From Hymenobacter aerophilus DSM 13606 (GTDB taxonomy: Bacteria; Bacteroidota; Bacteroidia; Cytophagales; Hymenobacteraceae): DNA of 47,532 nt. The position numbers and the translations under genes are program-made. Positions 37,127-45,712 of the stretch are shown one piece after another (positions within the stretch are counted from its first letter, which is position 1; each line of letters opens with the position of its first letter). Below the pieces are notes generated by a model that saw only the letters and a program-made list of their open reading frames with translations, was not told the origin of the DNA and did not search any database. The stretch spans positions 1-47,532 of the forward strand of contig NZ_KB907826.1 of NCBI RefSeq assembly GCF_000382225.1, in the 5' to 3' direction.

Positions 37127-37243
37127 AGCTGTTAGCTGACAGCCATTAGCTGTTAGCTCTCCGTTCAGAAAACGCCGCCAGCCAGGATTTCGACCCGTCC
37201 TGAATCCGGTCGAAAAAAAGCTAACAGCTAATAGCTAAAAGCT
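37127..37243. repeat. AGCT-rich inverted repeat upstream of split cusA (copy B)
   Basis: Left arm AGCTGTTAGCTGACAGCC, then AGCTGTTAGCT; right arm AGCTAACAGCTAATAGCT. Its reverse complement shares TTTTCTGAACGGAGAGCTAA with copy A (13165-13260), so the two are the same repeat family in opposite orientation. It ends 8 bp before the cusA ATG. Confidence 0.7.
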
Positions 37244-37251
37244 CAGGTAAA

Positions 37252-38577
37252 ATGATTGAACGGCTTATTTCCCTTTCCCTGCGCAACCGCGGGCTGGTAC
37301 TGCTGCTAGCCACCGGCCTGTTCATCTGGGGCGTGTTTTCGGTGCGGGCCAGCAAGATTGACGCCATCCCCGACCTGTCGGAAAACCAGGTAATCGTGTT
37401 TACCGAGTGGGCCGGGCGCGGGCCCCAGATTATCGAGGACCAGGTAACCTACCCGCTCGTAACCAACCTGCAGGGCCTGGCCCAGGTGCGGGCCGTGCGG
37501 GCCGCCTCCATGTTCGGCATGAGCTTCGTGTACGTCATTTTTGAGGACGATACCGACGTGTATTGGGCCCGCGAGCGGGTGCTGGAGCGCCTCAATTACG
37601 CCCAGCGCCTGCTGCCGGCCGGCCTCACGCCCACCCTCGGCCCCGACGGTACCGGCGTGGGCCACGTGCTCTGGTACGTGCTTAAGGCCCCCAAGCTCGA
37701 CCTGGGCGAGCAGCGTGCGTTGCAGGACTGGTACGTGAAGTTCGGCCTGCAAACCGTGCCCGGCGTGAGCGAGGTGGCCAGCTTCGGCGGCTTCCAGCCC
37801 GAATACCAGGTGACGGTCGACCCCACCAAGCTTACCTACTACAACGTGAGCCTGCCCGAGGTGCTGGCGGCCGTGCGCAGCAACAACAACGAGGCCGGGG
37901 GCCGCAAGTTCGAGCAGGCGGGGGTAGGCTACATCATCAAAACCAGCGGCTACATCCAGGATGTGGCCACGCTCGAAAACGTGCCCGTGCGCACCCGCGC
38001 CGGCGGCGTGCCGCTCCGCCTGGCCGACCTAGGCACAGTGCAGATGACGGGCGAAAGCCGTTTGGGCATCTTCGACCATAACGGCCAGGGCGAGGCCGTG
38101 GGCGGCATCGTGGTGATGCGCTACGGCGAAAACGCCGACGAGGTCATCAAGCGGGTGAAAACCAAGATGCAGGACGTAGCCAAGGGCCTGCCCGCCGGCG
38201 TGTCGTTCGATATCGTCTACGACCGCAGCGGGCTGATTGAAGAGTCGGTGACCAACATTCAGCACACGCTGCTGGAGGAAATGGCCGTCGTGTCGGTGGT
38301 CGTGCTGCTGTTTTTGTTCCACTGGCGCAGCGCCCTGAGCATCCTGCTCCAGATTCCGATTACCATCGCCACGAGCTTCATCCTGCTCAACGCCTTCGAC
38401 ATCTCGTCCAACATCATGTCGCTCACCGGCATCGCGCTGGCCATCGGCGTCATCGTCGACAACGGCATCGTGATGACCGAAAACGCCTACCGCAGTCTGG
38501 CCCTGCACCAGGCCGCCGAAGAAGCGGGTACCCTACCTGACGACGGCCCGCCAGCCCCCAAAACCCCCACCACATGA
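37252..38577 (+). CDS. cusA: CusA-type RND pump, N-terminal half (split gene)
   Basis: 441 aa covering TM1, the first porter domains (SENQVIVFTEWAGRGPQIIE), TM2, TM3 and TM4 with the relay AIGVIVDNGIVMTEN. It then reads into a short linker (PDDGPPAPKTPTT) and stops at TGA (38575-38577), overlapping the next ATG as ATGA. Joined to the next frame it gives 1071 residues, a normal CusA length. It may be a real two-subunit pump made by coupled translation, or one frameshift in the C/A-rich run 38552-38572. The preceding AGCT repeat and a Cys-rich gene lead the operon. Confidence 0.85.
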   Translation: MIERLISLSLRNRGLVLLLATGLFIWGVFSVRASKIDAIPDLSENQVIVFTEWAGRGPQIIEDQVTYPLVTNLQGLAQVRAVRAASMFGMSFVYVIFEDDTDVYWARERVLERLNYAQRLLPAGLTPTLGPDGTGVGHVLWYVLKAPKLDLGEQRALQDWYVKFGLQTVPGVSEVASFGGFQPEYQVTVDPTKLTYYNVSLPEVLAAVRSNNNEAGGRKFEQAGVGYIIKTSGYIQDVATLENVPVRTRAGGVPLRLADLGTVQMTGESRLGIFDHNGQGEAVGGIVVMRYGENADEVIKRVKTKMQDVAKGLPAGVSFDIVYDRSGLIEESVTNIQHTLLEEMAVVSVVVLLFLFHWRSALSILLQIPITIATSFILLNAFDISSNIMSLTGIALAIGVIVDNGIVMTENAYRSLALHQAAEEAGTLPDDGPPAPKTPTT

Positions 38578-40466
38578 CCAACGAAGAGCGCCTCGCCATT
38601 ATCGAGAAGTCCAGTAAGCAGGTGTCGCGGGGGATATTTTTCTCCACCATCATCATCGTTACCTCGTTTCTGCCGGTGTTTCTGCTCACCGGGCAGGAGG
38701 GCAAGCTGTTTCATCCGCTGGCCTACACCAAAACGTTTATTTTGATGATTGACGCCATTTTGGCCGTCACGCTGGGGCCGGTGCTGCTGTCCTTTTTCAT
38801 GAAGGGCAAGTTCAAAACCGAGGAGCAGAACCCCATCAACCGGGGACTGGAGCGGGTGTACGCGCCCATGATTAACTGGTGCCTGACCTGGCGCAAAACC
38901 ACCATCGGCATCAACCTGGCGCTGCTGCTCATCAGCATTCCGCTGTTGCGTAGCCTGGGCACCGAGTTCATGCCCCCGCTCGATGAGGGCTCGATTCTGT
39001 TCATGCCCATCACCCAGCCCGACGTGTCGAACACGGAGGTAAAGCGCATTCTGCAGGTCCAGGACCGCATTATTATGCAGGTGCCGGAGGTGAAAAGCGT
39101 GCTCGGTAAGGCCGGCCGGGCCAGCACGGCCACCGACAACTCCCCGCTGAGCATGATTGAAACCATCATCCAGCTCAAGCCCCGCAGCGAGTGGCGGGCG
39201 GGTATGACCAAAGCCAAGCTCATTGCCGAGCTCAACCAGAAACTGCAGATTCCGGGCGTGGTCAACGGCTGGACCCAGCCCATTATCAACCGCATCAACA
39301 TGCTCGCCACCGGCATCCGCACCGACGTGGGCGTGAAGGTGTACGGCCAGCAGCTCGACACGATTTTCCAGGTGTCGCAGCGGGTGCGGGCGGCCCTAAC
39401 CGGCGTGGCGGGCGTTGAGGATTTGTACGTGGACCCGATTACCGGCGGCAAGTACCTGCAGATTGACCTGAAGCGCGACCAGCTGGCCCGCTACGGCCTG
39501 AGCGTGGACCAAGTGAACGAGCTGGTGGAAACGGCCATCGGGGGCGCCCCGGTGGCCACCACCGTGGAGGGCCGCCGCCGCTTCGCCATTGCCGTGCGCC
39601 TGGCCGAGGACTACCGCAACAGCCTGGCCGCGCTGGGCCGCATTCCCATCCAGACCACCGACTATGGCCCGGTGCCGCTCTCGGCGGTGGCCGAGCTGCG
39701 CTTCGAGAACGGGCCGCCCATGATTAACTCCGAAAACGCCCAGCTCCGGGGGGCGGTGCTGTTTAACGTGCGGGGGCGCGATTTGGGCAGCACCGTGGAG
39801 GAGGCCATGCAGCGGGTGCAGGAGCGGGGCGGCCAGCTGCCGGCCGGCTACTACCTGGAGTGGAGCGGGCAGTACGAGAACCTCATCAGCTCGCAACGGA
39901 CGCTGCTCTTCATTCTGCCCATCGTGCTGGTCGTGATTTTCGGCTGCCTGTACTTCGCCTTCCACTCGGTGCGCGAGGCGCTGCTGAGCCTAGTCACGAT
40001 TCCGTTCGCGCTTATTGGCGGGGCCTACCTGGTATACTTCTACGGGGTGCATTTGTCGGTGGCGGTGGCCGTGGGCTTCATTGCTTTGTTTGGGCTGGCC
40101 GTCGAAACGGGCGTCATCATGGTAATTTACCTCAACGACGCCATGCAGCAGCTGGTGGCCCGCAAGGGCAACTCCCGCGAAACCATCACGAAGCAGGATT
40201 TGCGCGACGCCGTGTTCCACGGGGCCGCCAAGCGCCTGCGGCCCAAGCTGATGACCGTCTCGGTGGCTTTGTTCGGCCTCGTGCCGGTGCTCTGGGCCAC
40301 GGGCACGGGCTCCGACGTGATGCTGCCCATCGTGCTGCCCATGATTGGCGGCGTGTTCACGTCCTCGACCCATATTCTGCTCGTCACGCCGCTTATCTTC
40401 CTGATGACCAAGGAGTACGAGTTGCGCAAATTCGGCAAGATTGACGTGCTGGAGGTGACGCATTAG
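38574..40466 (+). CDS. cusA: CusA-type RND pump, C-terminal half (split gene)
   Basis: 630 aa beginning MTNEERLAIIEKSSKQVSRG, the helix that leads into TM5 in intact CusA. It continues with TM5, TM6, TM7, the second periplasmic half and TM8-TM12, and ends normally (FGKIDVLEVTH). It starts inside the stop of the N-terminal half (ATGA). Both halves stay open and lack other damage, which argues either for a very recent indel or for a functional split. Confidence 0.85.
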   Translation: MTNEERLAIIEKSSKQVSRGIFFSTIIIVTSFLPVFLLTGQEGKLFHPLAYTKTFILMIDAILAVTLGPVLLSFFMKGKFKTEEQNPINRGLERVYAPMINWCLTWRKTTIGINLALLLISIPLLRSLGTEFMPPLDEGSILFMPITQPDVSNTEVKRILQVQDRIIMQVPEVKSVLGKAGRASTATDNSPLSMIETIIQLKPRSEWRAGMTKAKLIAELNQKLQIPGVVNGWTQPIINRINMLATGIRTDVGVKVYGQQLDTIFQVSQRVRAALTGVAGVEDLYVDPITGGKYLQIDLKRDQLARYGLSVDQVNELVETAIGGAPVATTVEGRRRFAIAVRLAEDYRNSLAALGRIPIQTTDYGPVPLSAVAELRFENGPPMINSENAQLRGAVLFNVRGRDLGSTVEEAMQRVQERGGQLPAGYYLEWSGQYENLISSQRTLLFILPIVLVVIFGCLYFAFHSVREALLSLVTIPFALIGGAYLVYFYGVHLSVAVAVGFIALFGLAVETGVIMVIYLNDAMQQLVARKGNSRETITKQDLRDAVFHGAAKRLRPKLMTVSVALFGLVPVLWATGTGSDVMLPIVLPMIGGVFTSSTHILLVTPLIFLMTKEYELRKFGKIDVLEVTH

Positions 40467-40648
40467 TTCACCCCACCCCCGGCCCCTCCCCTCCGGGAGA
40501 GGGGGAACCAGCCGCCCATACTACTGATTATAACTACTGACCACAACTTGATTAGCCGAACCACAGCCCGAAAAACCACGTCGCCGTGGCTCCCCCTCTC
40601 CCCCTAGAGAGGGGGCCGGGGGGTGAGGCCACCATCAGCACGAAAATT
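40467..40648. repeat. G+C-skewed inverted repeat pair between cusA and cusC
   Basis: Left arm 40467-40506 (CACCCCACCCCCGGCCCCTC...) and right arm 40591-40629 (reverse-complement CCTCACCCCCCGGCCCCCTC...) enclose about 85 bp. The pattern resembles the dispersed CACCCC-CGGCCCC-GGGAGAGGGG repeats I know from many bacterial genomes. A fragment of the same type, GGGGGTTGGGGGGTGAGGGG, lies at ~41999-42019 in the start of the first adaptor gene. Confidence 0.65.
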
Positions 40649-41887
40649 ATGAACCGCTACCTTCTCCTGCTACTTCTCCTCACCAGCGCCCCGCTGCACG
40701 CCCAGCAGCAGCTGCCGCTGGATTCGGTGCTGAGCGCCGTGCAGCGGGCCAACCCGGCTTTGCGCCAGTACGACTACCGGGCCCGCGCCAAAGCGGCGGC
40801 CGTGGCGGGGGCCACCAGTTGGGAAGCGCCCCGCATCAGCGCCGGCTACTTCATGAAGCCCTACAGCTCGCCCCGGACTGCCGAAATGGCCGGCGAGCGG
40901 GGCATGCGCATGGTGGGCGTGGAGCAGATGATTCCGAACCCGGCCCGGCAGCGGGCCAAGCGGGCCTACCTGAGCGGGCAGGCCGCCGTGGAGCAGGCCG
41001 ACCAGGGGGCCTTGTTCAACACGTTGCGTAGCCAGGCCCGCGGGCTGTACTTCAACCAGGTGATTCTGGAAAAGAAACAGCGGGTGCTCAGCCGGAGCCA
41101 GCAGTTGCTGGAGTTCCTGCTCAAGATTGCCCAGGCCCGCTACCCGTATAACCAGAGTAGCCTGGCCGATATCTACCAGGTGCAGTCGCGGGTGGCCCTG
41201 CTGGGCAACGACCACGCCGAGCTGGCCGGCCAGCTGCGCCAGAACCGCATCGCCCTCAACACCCTGATGGCCCGCGACCCGGCCGCCGAATTCGCCGTCG
41301 ATACGCTGCTACCCACCACTGCTGCCGCGTTGCTGCCCGCCGACACGGCCGCGCTGGCCGCCGCCCGTAGCGACGTACGCGGCCTGAATGAGCAGCTCAA
41401 CGTGCTGCGCCTGGGCCGCGACGTGGAGGTCAACCGCCGCCGCCCCGAGTTTGCTATTCGCTACGACCACATGAACGGCATCGGCCCCCGGCCCAACCAG
41501 TTCACGCTAATGGGCATGGTTACGCTGCCCTTCGCGCCGTGGTCGGCCCGCGAGTACAAGGCCAGCACCGCCGCGCTGGGCCTGGAGGCCCAGGCCGTGC
41601 AGCAGCAGCGGGCCAGCCTGCTCAACGACGCCACCGGCCGGCTGCGCACGCTGCAGTCCAACCTGCAAACCCGGCAGCAGCAGGTGGCCAACTTCGAGAA
41701 GAGCATCCTGCCCGCCCTGCACAAAAGCTACCAGGTAACGCTGCTGGCCTACGAGCAGAACACGGCCCAGCTGCCGGCCGTGGTGGAGGCCCTCGACAGC
41801 TGGCTGCGCATGCGCCTCACTTACCTCGACACCCAGAATGAACTCCTCACCCTGCGCGTGCAATACGACCAGGAACTTGAGCAATAA
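40649..41887 (+). CDS. cusC: TolC-family outer-membrane channel of the third RND pump
   Basis: A 412-aa protein with signal peptide (RYLLLLLLLTSAPLHAQ) and two OEP helical repeats (KRAYLSGQAAVEQADQGALF, and LLNDATGRLRTLQSNLQTRQ). The start is set at 40649 rather than 40586, because the earlier part is repeat DNA. It serves as the exit duct for the pump encoded by the split cusA and the two adaptors. The next gene begins 4 bp after its stop. Confidence 0.85.
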   Translation: MNRYLLLLLLLTSAPLHAQQQLPLDSVLSAVQRANPALRQYDYRARAKAAAVAGATSWEAPRISAGYFMKPYSSPRTAEMAGERGMRMVGVEQMIPNPARQRAKRAYLSGQAAVEQADQGALFNTLRSQARGLYFNQVILEKKQRVLSRSQQLLEFLLKIAQARYPYNQSSLADIYQVQSRVALLGNDHAELAGQLRQNRIALNTLMARDPAAEFAVDTLLPTTAAALLPADTAALAAARSDVRGLNEQLNVLRLGRDVEVNRRRPEFAIRYDHMNGIGPRPNQFTLMGMVTLPFAPWSAREYKASTAALGLEAQAVQQQRASLLNDATGRLRTLQSNLQTRQQQVANFEKSILPALHKSYQVTLLAYEQNTAQLPAVVEALDSWLRMRLTYLDTQNELLTLRVQYDQELEQ

Positions 41888-41891
41888 GGGC

Positions 41892-43367
41892 ATGGACAGA
41901 CAACATCGACATCAGAAAACGAGGAACGCCCTGCTTCATCCGGCATCCGCTTTGCCTAAGCAGGCCCACGGCTTCGCCGGACTGCTGAAAAGCATTTGTG
42001 GGGGTTGGGGGGTGAGGGGCGCTGTGCTGCTCCTGCTGCTGGCCGGCTGCCAGGGCAAGGCCCACGGCCCCGAATCGACGGCCCCGGCCCAGCCGCTGGC
42101 TACCTCGGCGGCCCAGCAGTACACCTGCCCGATGCACCCGCAAATCATCCGCGCGGAGCCCGGCAGCTGCCCCATCTGCAACATGGATTTGGTGCCTAAG
42201 GTGATGAGCAACGTCGCCGCGGCAGCCGCCCCTGAAGTGGGCCTCGACAACGTACTGGCCGAGCCCAACGCGGCCGTGCTCAGCAGCATAGCCACCGTAC
42301 GGCCGGCGCCCGTGGGGGCCGCTGCCGCCGCGGATGCTACCGGAGCCGGGATAATTGTCTCGGATACGTTGAGCCTGCCCGGCGTGGTGGCCTACGACCC
42401 GCGCCGGAGCCGGGTGGTGGCCGCCCGTTTCGGCGGGCGCATCGAGCGGCTGCTGGTGCGCTCCAACTACCAGCCTGTGCGCCGGGGCGAGAAGCTGCTC
42501 GACCTCTACAGCCCCGAACTGGTAACGGCCCAGCAGGAGTATATTTTCGTGCTGGAAAATGACGCCGACAACGCCGCGCTGGTCGGTGGCGCCCGCCACA
42601 AGCTGGCCCTGCTGGGCCTTACCGAAACCCAGCTGCAGGGCCTGGCCCGCACCCGCCACCCCACCTACCGGGTGGCCGTGTTCAGCCCCTACGATGGCTA
42701 CGTGGTTGAAACGCCCGCTGGTGCAGGTAGTAGCGCCAGCCCAGCGGCCGCCTCGCCCGCCAGCCAGCTAAGCCTTACCGAAGGAGCCTACGTAACGACC
42801 GGCCAGGCCCTGTTTCAGGTAATAAACACCAGTCAGGTCTGGGGCCTGTTTCAGCCCACGCCGGCCGAGCTGGCCCGGTTGCGGCCCGGCCAGCAGCTGC
42901 AAATAGCGGTGGAAGGCCAGGCCAAGCGGCTAACTGCCCGCCTCGATTTCGTGGAGCCCGAGTTCCGGACCGGCGAAAGCACGGCCGCCGTGCGGGTGTA
43001 CCTACCCAACCCTCAGGGCGAATTGCGCCGGGGCCAGCGCCTCACTGCCCGAATCGTAGCCGGGGCCGCTGCTGCTACCAACGCTACCGCCTCATCCGGC
43101 GCAACGGCCCCGGCGAATCCCGGCGCGTTCTGGCTGCCCCGGGCGGCCGTCGTGGACCTGGGCACCCGCCAGATTGCCTTCGTGCAGCGTGGGGCCACCT
43201 TCGTGCCGGTGCTGGTGCAGGTAGGCCCGCGCACCGCCACCCAGGTGCAGGTGCTGAGCGGCTTGCGGGGCGATGAAAACGTGGCGGCCAACGGCCAGTA
43301 TCTGATTGACAGTGAAGGTTTCATTCAAGCAACTACCCATGATGTACCCGCCGCTAACCGCCGCTAA
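41892..43367 (+). CDS. cusB: CusB-like adaptor lipoprotein with one HMBD
   Basis: 491 aa from the ATG at 41892; a GTG at 42012 would give a compact lipoprotein (RGAVLLLLLAGC) and may be the true start, since the intervening 40 codons overlap dispersed-repeat DNA. The lipobox is LLAGC. An HMBD follows: YTCPMHPQIIRAEPGSCP, then CNMDLVP. Then come the adaptor lipoyl halves (VAARFGGRIERLLV, and FSPYDGYVVETPA), the helical hairpin and the barrel. It carries Cu/Ag to the pump. It overlaps the second adaptor by 29 bp. Confidence 0.85.
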   Translation: MDRQHRHQKTRNALLHPASALPKQAHGFAGLLKSICGGWGVRGAVLLLLLAGCQGKAHGPESTAPAQPLATSAAQQYTCPMHPQIIRAEPGSCPICNMDLVPKVMSNVAAAAAPEVGLDNVLAEPNAAVLSSIATVRPAPVGAAAAADATGAGIIVSDTLSLPGVVAYDPRRSRVVAARFGGRIERLLVRSNYQPVRRGEKLLDLYSPELVTAQQEYIFVLENDADNAALVGGARHKLALLGLTETQLQGLARTRHPTYRVAVFSPYDGYVVETPAGAGSSASPAAASPASQLSLTEGAYVTTGQALFQVINTSQVWGLFQPTPAELARLRPGQQLQIAVEGQAKRLTARLDFVEPEFRTGESTAAVRVYLPNPQGELRRGQRLTARIVAGAAAATNATASSGATAPANPGAFWLPRAAVVDLGTRQIAFVQRGATFVPVLVQVGPRTATQVQVLSGLRGDENVAANGQYLIDSEGFIQATTHDVPAANRR

Positions 43368-44922
43368 GGCCCCGCTGCCCCGCCTCCCGGCCCGGCACGG
43401 GGGACAACCCGGCCGGCTGTGGCTGCTGGCCCTGCTGTTGATGCTGCTGGGCGCGGCCGCCTGCCAGAAAAGCCCGCCCGACACCACGGCCGTAGCCTAC
43501 TACACCTGCCCGATGCACCCGCAAATCCACGATGACGAGCCCGGCAGCTGCCCCATCTGCAAAATGGATTTGGTGGCCGTTGCTCCCACTGAAAAGGGTG
43601 GTACGGCCACGTCCGAAACTACCGCGGCAGGCAAGGATACCGAAACAGCAACCCACGCGTCTCACGTCGGTGGCTATACCTGCCCCATGCACCCGCAGGT
43701 GCAGTCCGACAAGCCCGGCAGCTGCCCCATCTGTAAAATGGACCTCGTGCCCCGGCCCGCCACGCCGGCCACCGATGCCACCGGTGCGACTACCTCCGCC
43801 GACCTCATCCTGACTGCTCAACAAGTAGAGCTGGCGAACATTCAGACCCTGGTAGTGGGGAGCGAGGCCGGAGCAGGTGCGCCCGGAGCCGAAGCTTCCG
43901 GCAGCGCCCCAACGGCACCGGGTTTCGCGCAAAACCCACCCCCAGCCGTGCTGACGGGCACCGTGACGATTGATGTCCGGCGCACCACCAGCGTCAGCAG
44001 CCGGGTAGCCGGACGCCTCGACCGCCTCTACGTGCGCCAGACTGGCCAGGTGCTGCGCCGGGGGGCGCCGCTGTTTTCGGTGTACAGCGAAGAGCTGCAG
44101 GCCTTGCAGAAAGAATACCTGCTGGCCCGGGCCCAAAGCCGCGAGGCGGGTGGCGCGGGCTCCTATGCCCGCTTCGCCGAGGCCACGGCCCAGAAGCTGC
44201 GGCTGTTGGGCGTTACGGCCGGCCAGTTGCGGGCGCTGGAAAAGCGCGGCCGGCCCGAGGCCCTGCTCACCTATTTCAGCCCCCAAACCGGTACCGTGCA
44301 GGCCCTGGATGTGGTGCAGGGCCAGTACGTAGCCGAGGGCAGCCCGCTACTCACGCTCACAGACCTGGGCCGGGTGTGGGTGGAGGCCCAGGCCTATCCG
44401 GCCGAGCTGGCCCGCCTTTCGGTGGGCACCGCCGTGCGGGTGCAGCTGCCCGGCACGGCCGACACCCGCTCCGGCCGGGTAGTATTCCTCAGCCCCGAGC
44501 GCACCGGCAGCAGCCCCGTTACGCTGGCCCGCATCGAAGTAGCCAACCCCGACGGCCGCCTGCAGCCCGGCTCCCCGGCCAACGTGCTGCTGCCCTCAAG
44601 TGCCGCGCCGGCCCAATCGGCGGCCGTGGCTCCGAAACCAGTTTCCGACCAGGCCGCCACCCCAACTTCGCAACCCACTATCCTCGTGCCCCAGCAGTCC
44701 ATCATCCACGACGGCGCCCTTAGCTACGTCTGGCTCCAGACTGGGGCCCGGCAGTTTAGGCGGGCGCGCATAACCACCCGAGCCGCCACGGCCAACGCCG
44801 TGCCCGTTACGGCGGGCGTCAGCCCCGGCGACCGGGTCGTCACGTCGGGGGCCTACCTGCTGCAGAGTGAATTTATCCTCCGTCAGGGGGCCGACACCGA
44901 AATGAGCGGCATGGCTATGTAA
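43339..44922 (+). CDS. cusB: CusB-like adaptor lipoprotein with two HMBDs
   Basis: 527 aa from the ATG at 43339. The lipobox is GAAAC (Cys42). Two tandem HMBDs, at ~54-79 and ~113-137, both contain YTCPMHPQ and GSCPICKMDLV. The adaptor core follows (RTTSVSSRVAGRLDRLYVRQ), then a helical hairpin (~260-300) and a barrel. It is the second adaptor in a row for one pump; the partial duplicate is diverged, so it is not a recent copy. Two different adaptors could alternate in one CusB hexamer, or serve two metals. The HMBDs are probably metal acceptors. Confidence 0.85.
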   Translation: MMYPPLTAAKAPLPRLPARHGGQPGRLWLLALLLMLLGAAACQKSPPDTTAVAYYTCPMHPQIHDDEPGSCPICKMDLVAVAPTEKGGTATSETTAAGKDTETATHASHVGGYTCPMHPQVQSDKPGSCPICKMDLVPRPATPATDATGATTSADLILTAQQVELANIQTLVVGSEAGAGAPGAEASGSAPTAPGFAQNPPPAVLTGTVTIDVRRTTSVSSRVAGRLDRLYVRQTGQVLRRGAPLFSVYSEELQALQKEYLLARAQSREAGGAGSYARFAEATAQKLRLLGVTAGQLRALEKRGRPEALLTYFSPQTGTVQALDVVQGQYVAEGSPLLTLTDLGRVWVEAQAYPAELARLSVGTAVRVQLPGTADTRSGRVVFLSPERTGSSPVTLARIEVANPDGRLQPGSPANVLLPSSAAPAQSAAVAPKPVSDQAATPTSQPTILVPQQSIIHDGALSYVWLQTGARQFRRARITTRAATANAVPVTAGVSPGDRVVTSGAYLLQSEFILRQGADTEMSGMAM

Positions 44923-44995
44923 TCTTGGCCAGCCGCTAATCCGCTGGGTGCTGCGGTTCAACGCCCGTTTTTCCAATCACTTACCCCCTTTTCTC

Positions 44996-45271
44996 ATGTT
45001 GAAAATCACCACTTGGGCCCTGGCCCTCACTTGCCTCGGCGCGGCCACCGGCTGCTCCGAAAACAAACCCGCCACCACGGACATGACGCCCGAAACGTCG
45101 ATGAGCGGTGCCCCGGCCATGACCACCGACACGGCGGCAATGCCGGCCACCGATATGGCCGCCGTCACCTACACCTGTCCCATGCACCCGGAAATCCGCG
45201 AAAGCGGCCCCGGCCAGTGTCCCAAGTGCAAAATGGATTTGGTGAAGCTGGAAGCGCCGGCCGCCCAATAG
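44996..45271 (+). CDS. Small lipoprotein with HMBD
   Basis: A 91-aa protein with lipobox ATGC (Cys20), a Met/Thr/Ala-rich linker (TDMTPETSMSGAP and following) and one HMBD at ~59-83 (YTCPMHPEIRESGPGQCPKC, then KMDLVKL). It is a minimal version of the adaptors' metal domain on a lipid anchor. The start at 44996 is chosen for its signal peptide. It is the last gene of the third copper cluster, after the adaptors. It probably hands copper to the adaptors or stores it. Confidence 0.8.
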   Translation: MLKITTWALALTCLGAATGCSENKPATTDMTPETSMSGAPAMTTDTAAMPATDMAAVTYTCPMHPEIRESGPGQCPKCKMDLVKLEAPAAQ

Positions 45272-45408
45272 CGGCGGCCGCAGCCCACAGCTACGCAAGG
45301 GCACTTGGCTGGACTAGTAGCAGGCTAATTGTCCGAAAAGTAGCAGCAGAATAGTTGGGGCGCCAATTATGCCTCGCTGCTTGGATACTTAAAACGTCTA
45401 AACACAGA

Positions 45409-45451
45409 GAAGCGGCGTTGTGTACCTGCCATAGGTCCACAACGCCGCTTC
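45409..45451. repeat. Strong hairpin in the intergenic region
   Basis: GAAGCGGCGTTGTG (45409-45422) pairs perfectly with CACAACGCCGCTTC (45438-45451), with a further ACCT/AGGT pairing in the loop. No clear T-tract follows, so it is either a terminator after the third cus cluster or a structured element. Confidence 0.7.
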
Positions 45452-45534
45452 TATTACTGGCTAATGGCTAACTCGATTCAACAGCAGCAGCCCCCTTTGC
45501 TCCGGACCGCATCTGGGGCCGCACCGTGCTCTTT

Positions 45535-45572
45535 GAGGTAGTATAAGAGTAGAAACAGAAAGTATGGGTAGG
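45535..45572 (+). repeat. Solitary diverged Tn3-type inverted repeat
   Basis: A 38-bp match to the left Tn3 repeat at 28 of 38 positions, keeping GGTAG, AGTAG, AACAGAAA and GGTA. It points right, toward the HigBA pair. No second copy is seen in the window and there is no obvious target duplication. The 441-bp stretch 45272-45712 holds only this repeat, the hairpin before it and the -7 box at 45701. Confidence 0.6.
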
Positions 45573-45700
45573 AGAAATTTGCGCGGGCGAGTGTCTAAAA
45601 ATACGGTCGGAACCGCAAAAGTGGATAGGGGTGAACTTAGTTGCCGCATTTATACTTACAGATTATAGGAGAAAATTATCAATTATAGAATTTCGCGCGG

Positions 45701-45708
45701 TATCTTTG
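45701..45708 (+). promoter_or_regulatory. -7 box of the HigBA operon
   Basis: TATCTTTG matches TAnnTTTG exactly and lies only 4 bp before the higB ATG (45713), which would give a leaderless message. No good -33 box is seen in the AT-rich stretch 45655-45690. Confidence 0.5.
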
Positions 45709-45712
45709 GGGC

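Noticed and set aside
38552..38577. Programmed -1 frameshift site joining the cusA halves
   Set aside because: The CCCCAAAACCCCC run is not in the phase of a standard slippery heptamer and I see no clear downstream stem; not claimed as a feature.
45320..45365. Possible second Tn3 repeat (GTAGCAGCAGAATAGTTGGGG)
   Set aside because: Only a short match with the GGGG at the wrong end; I judge it chance similarity.
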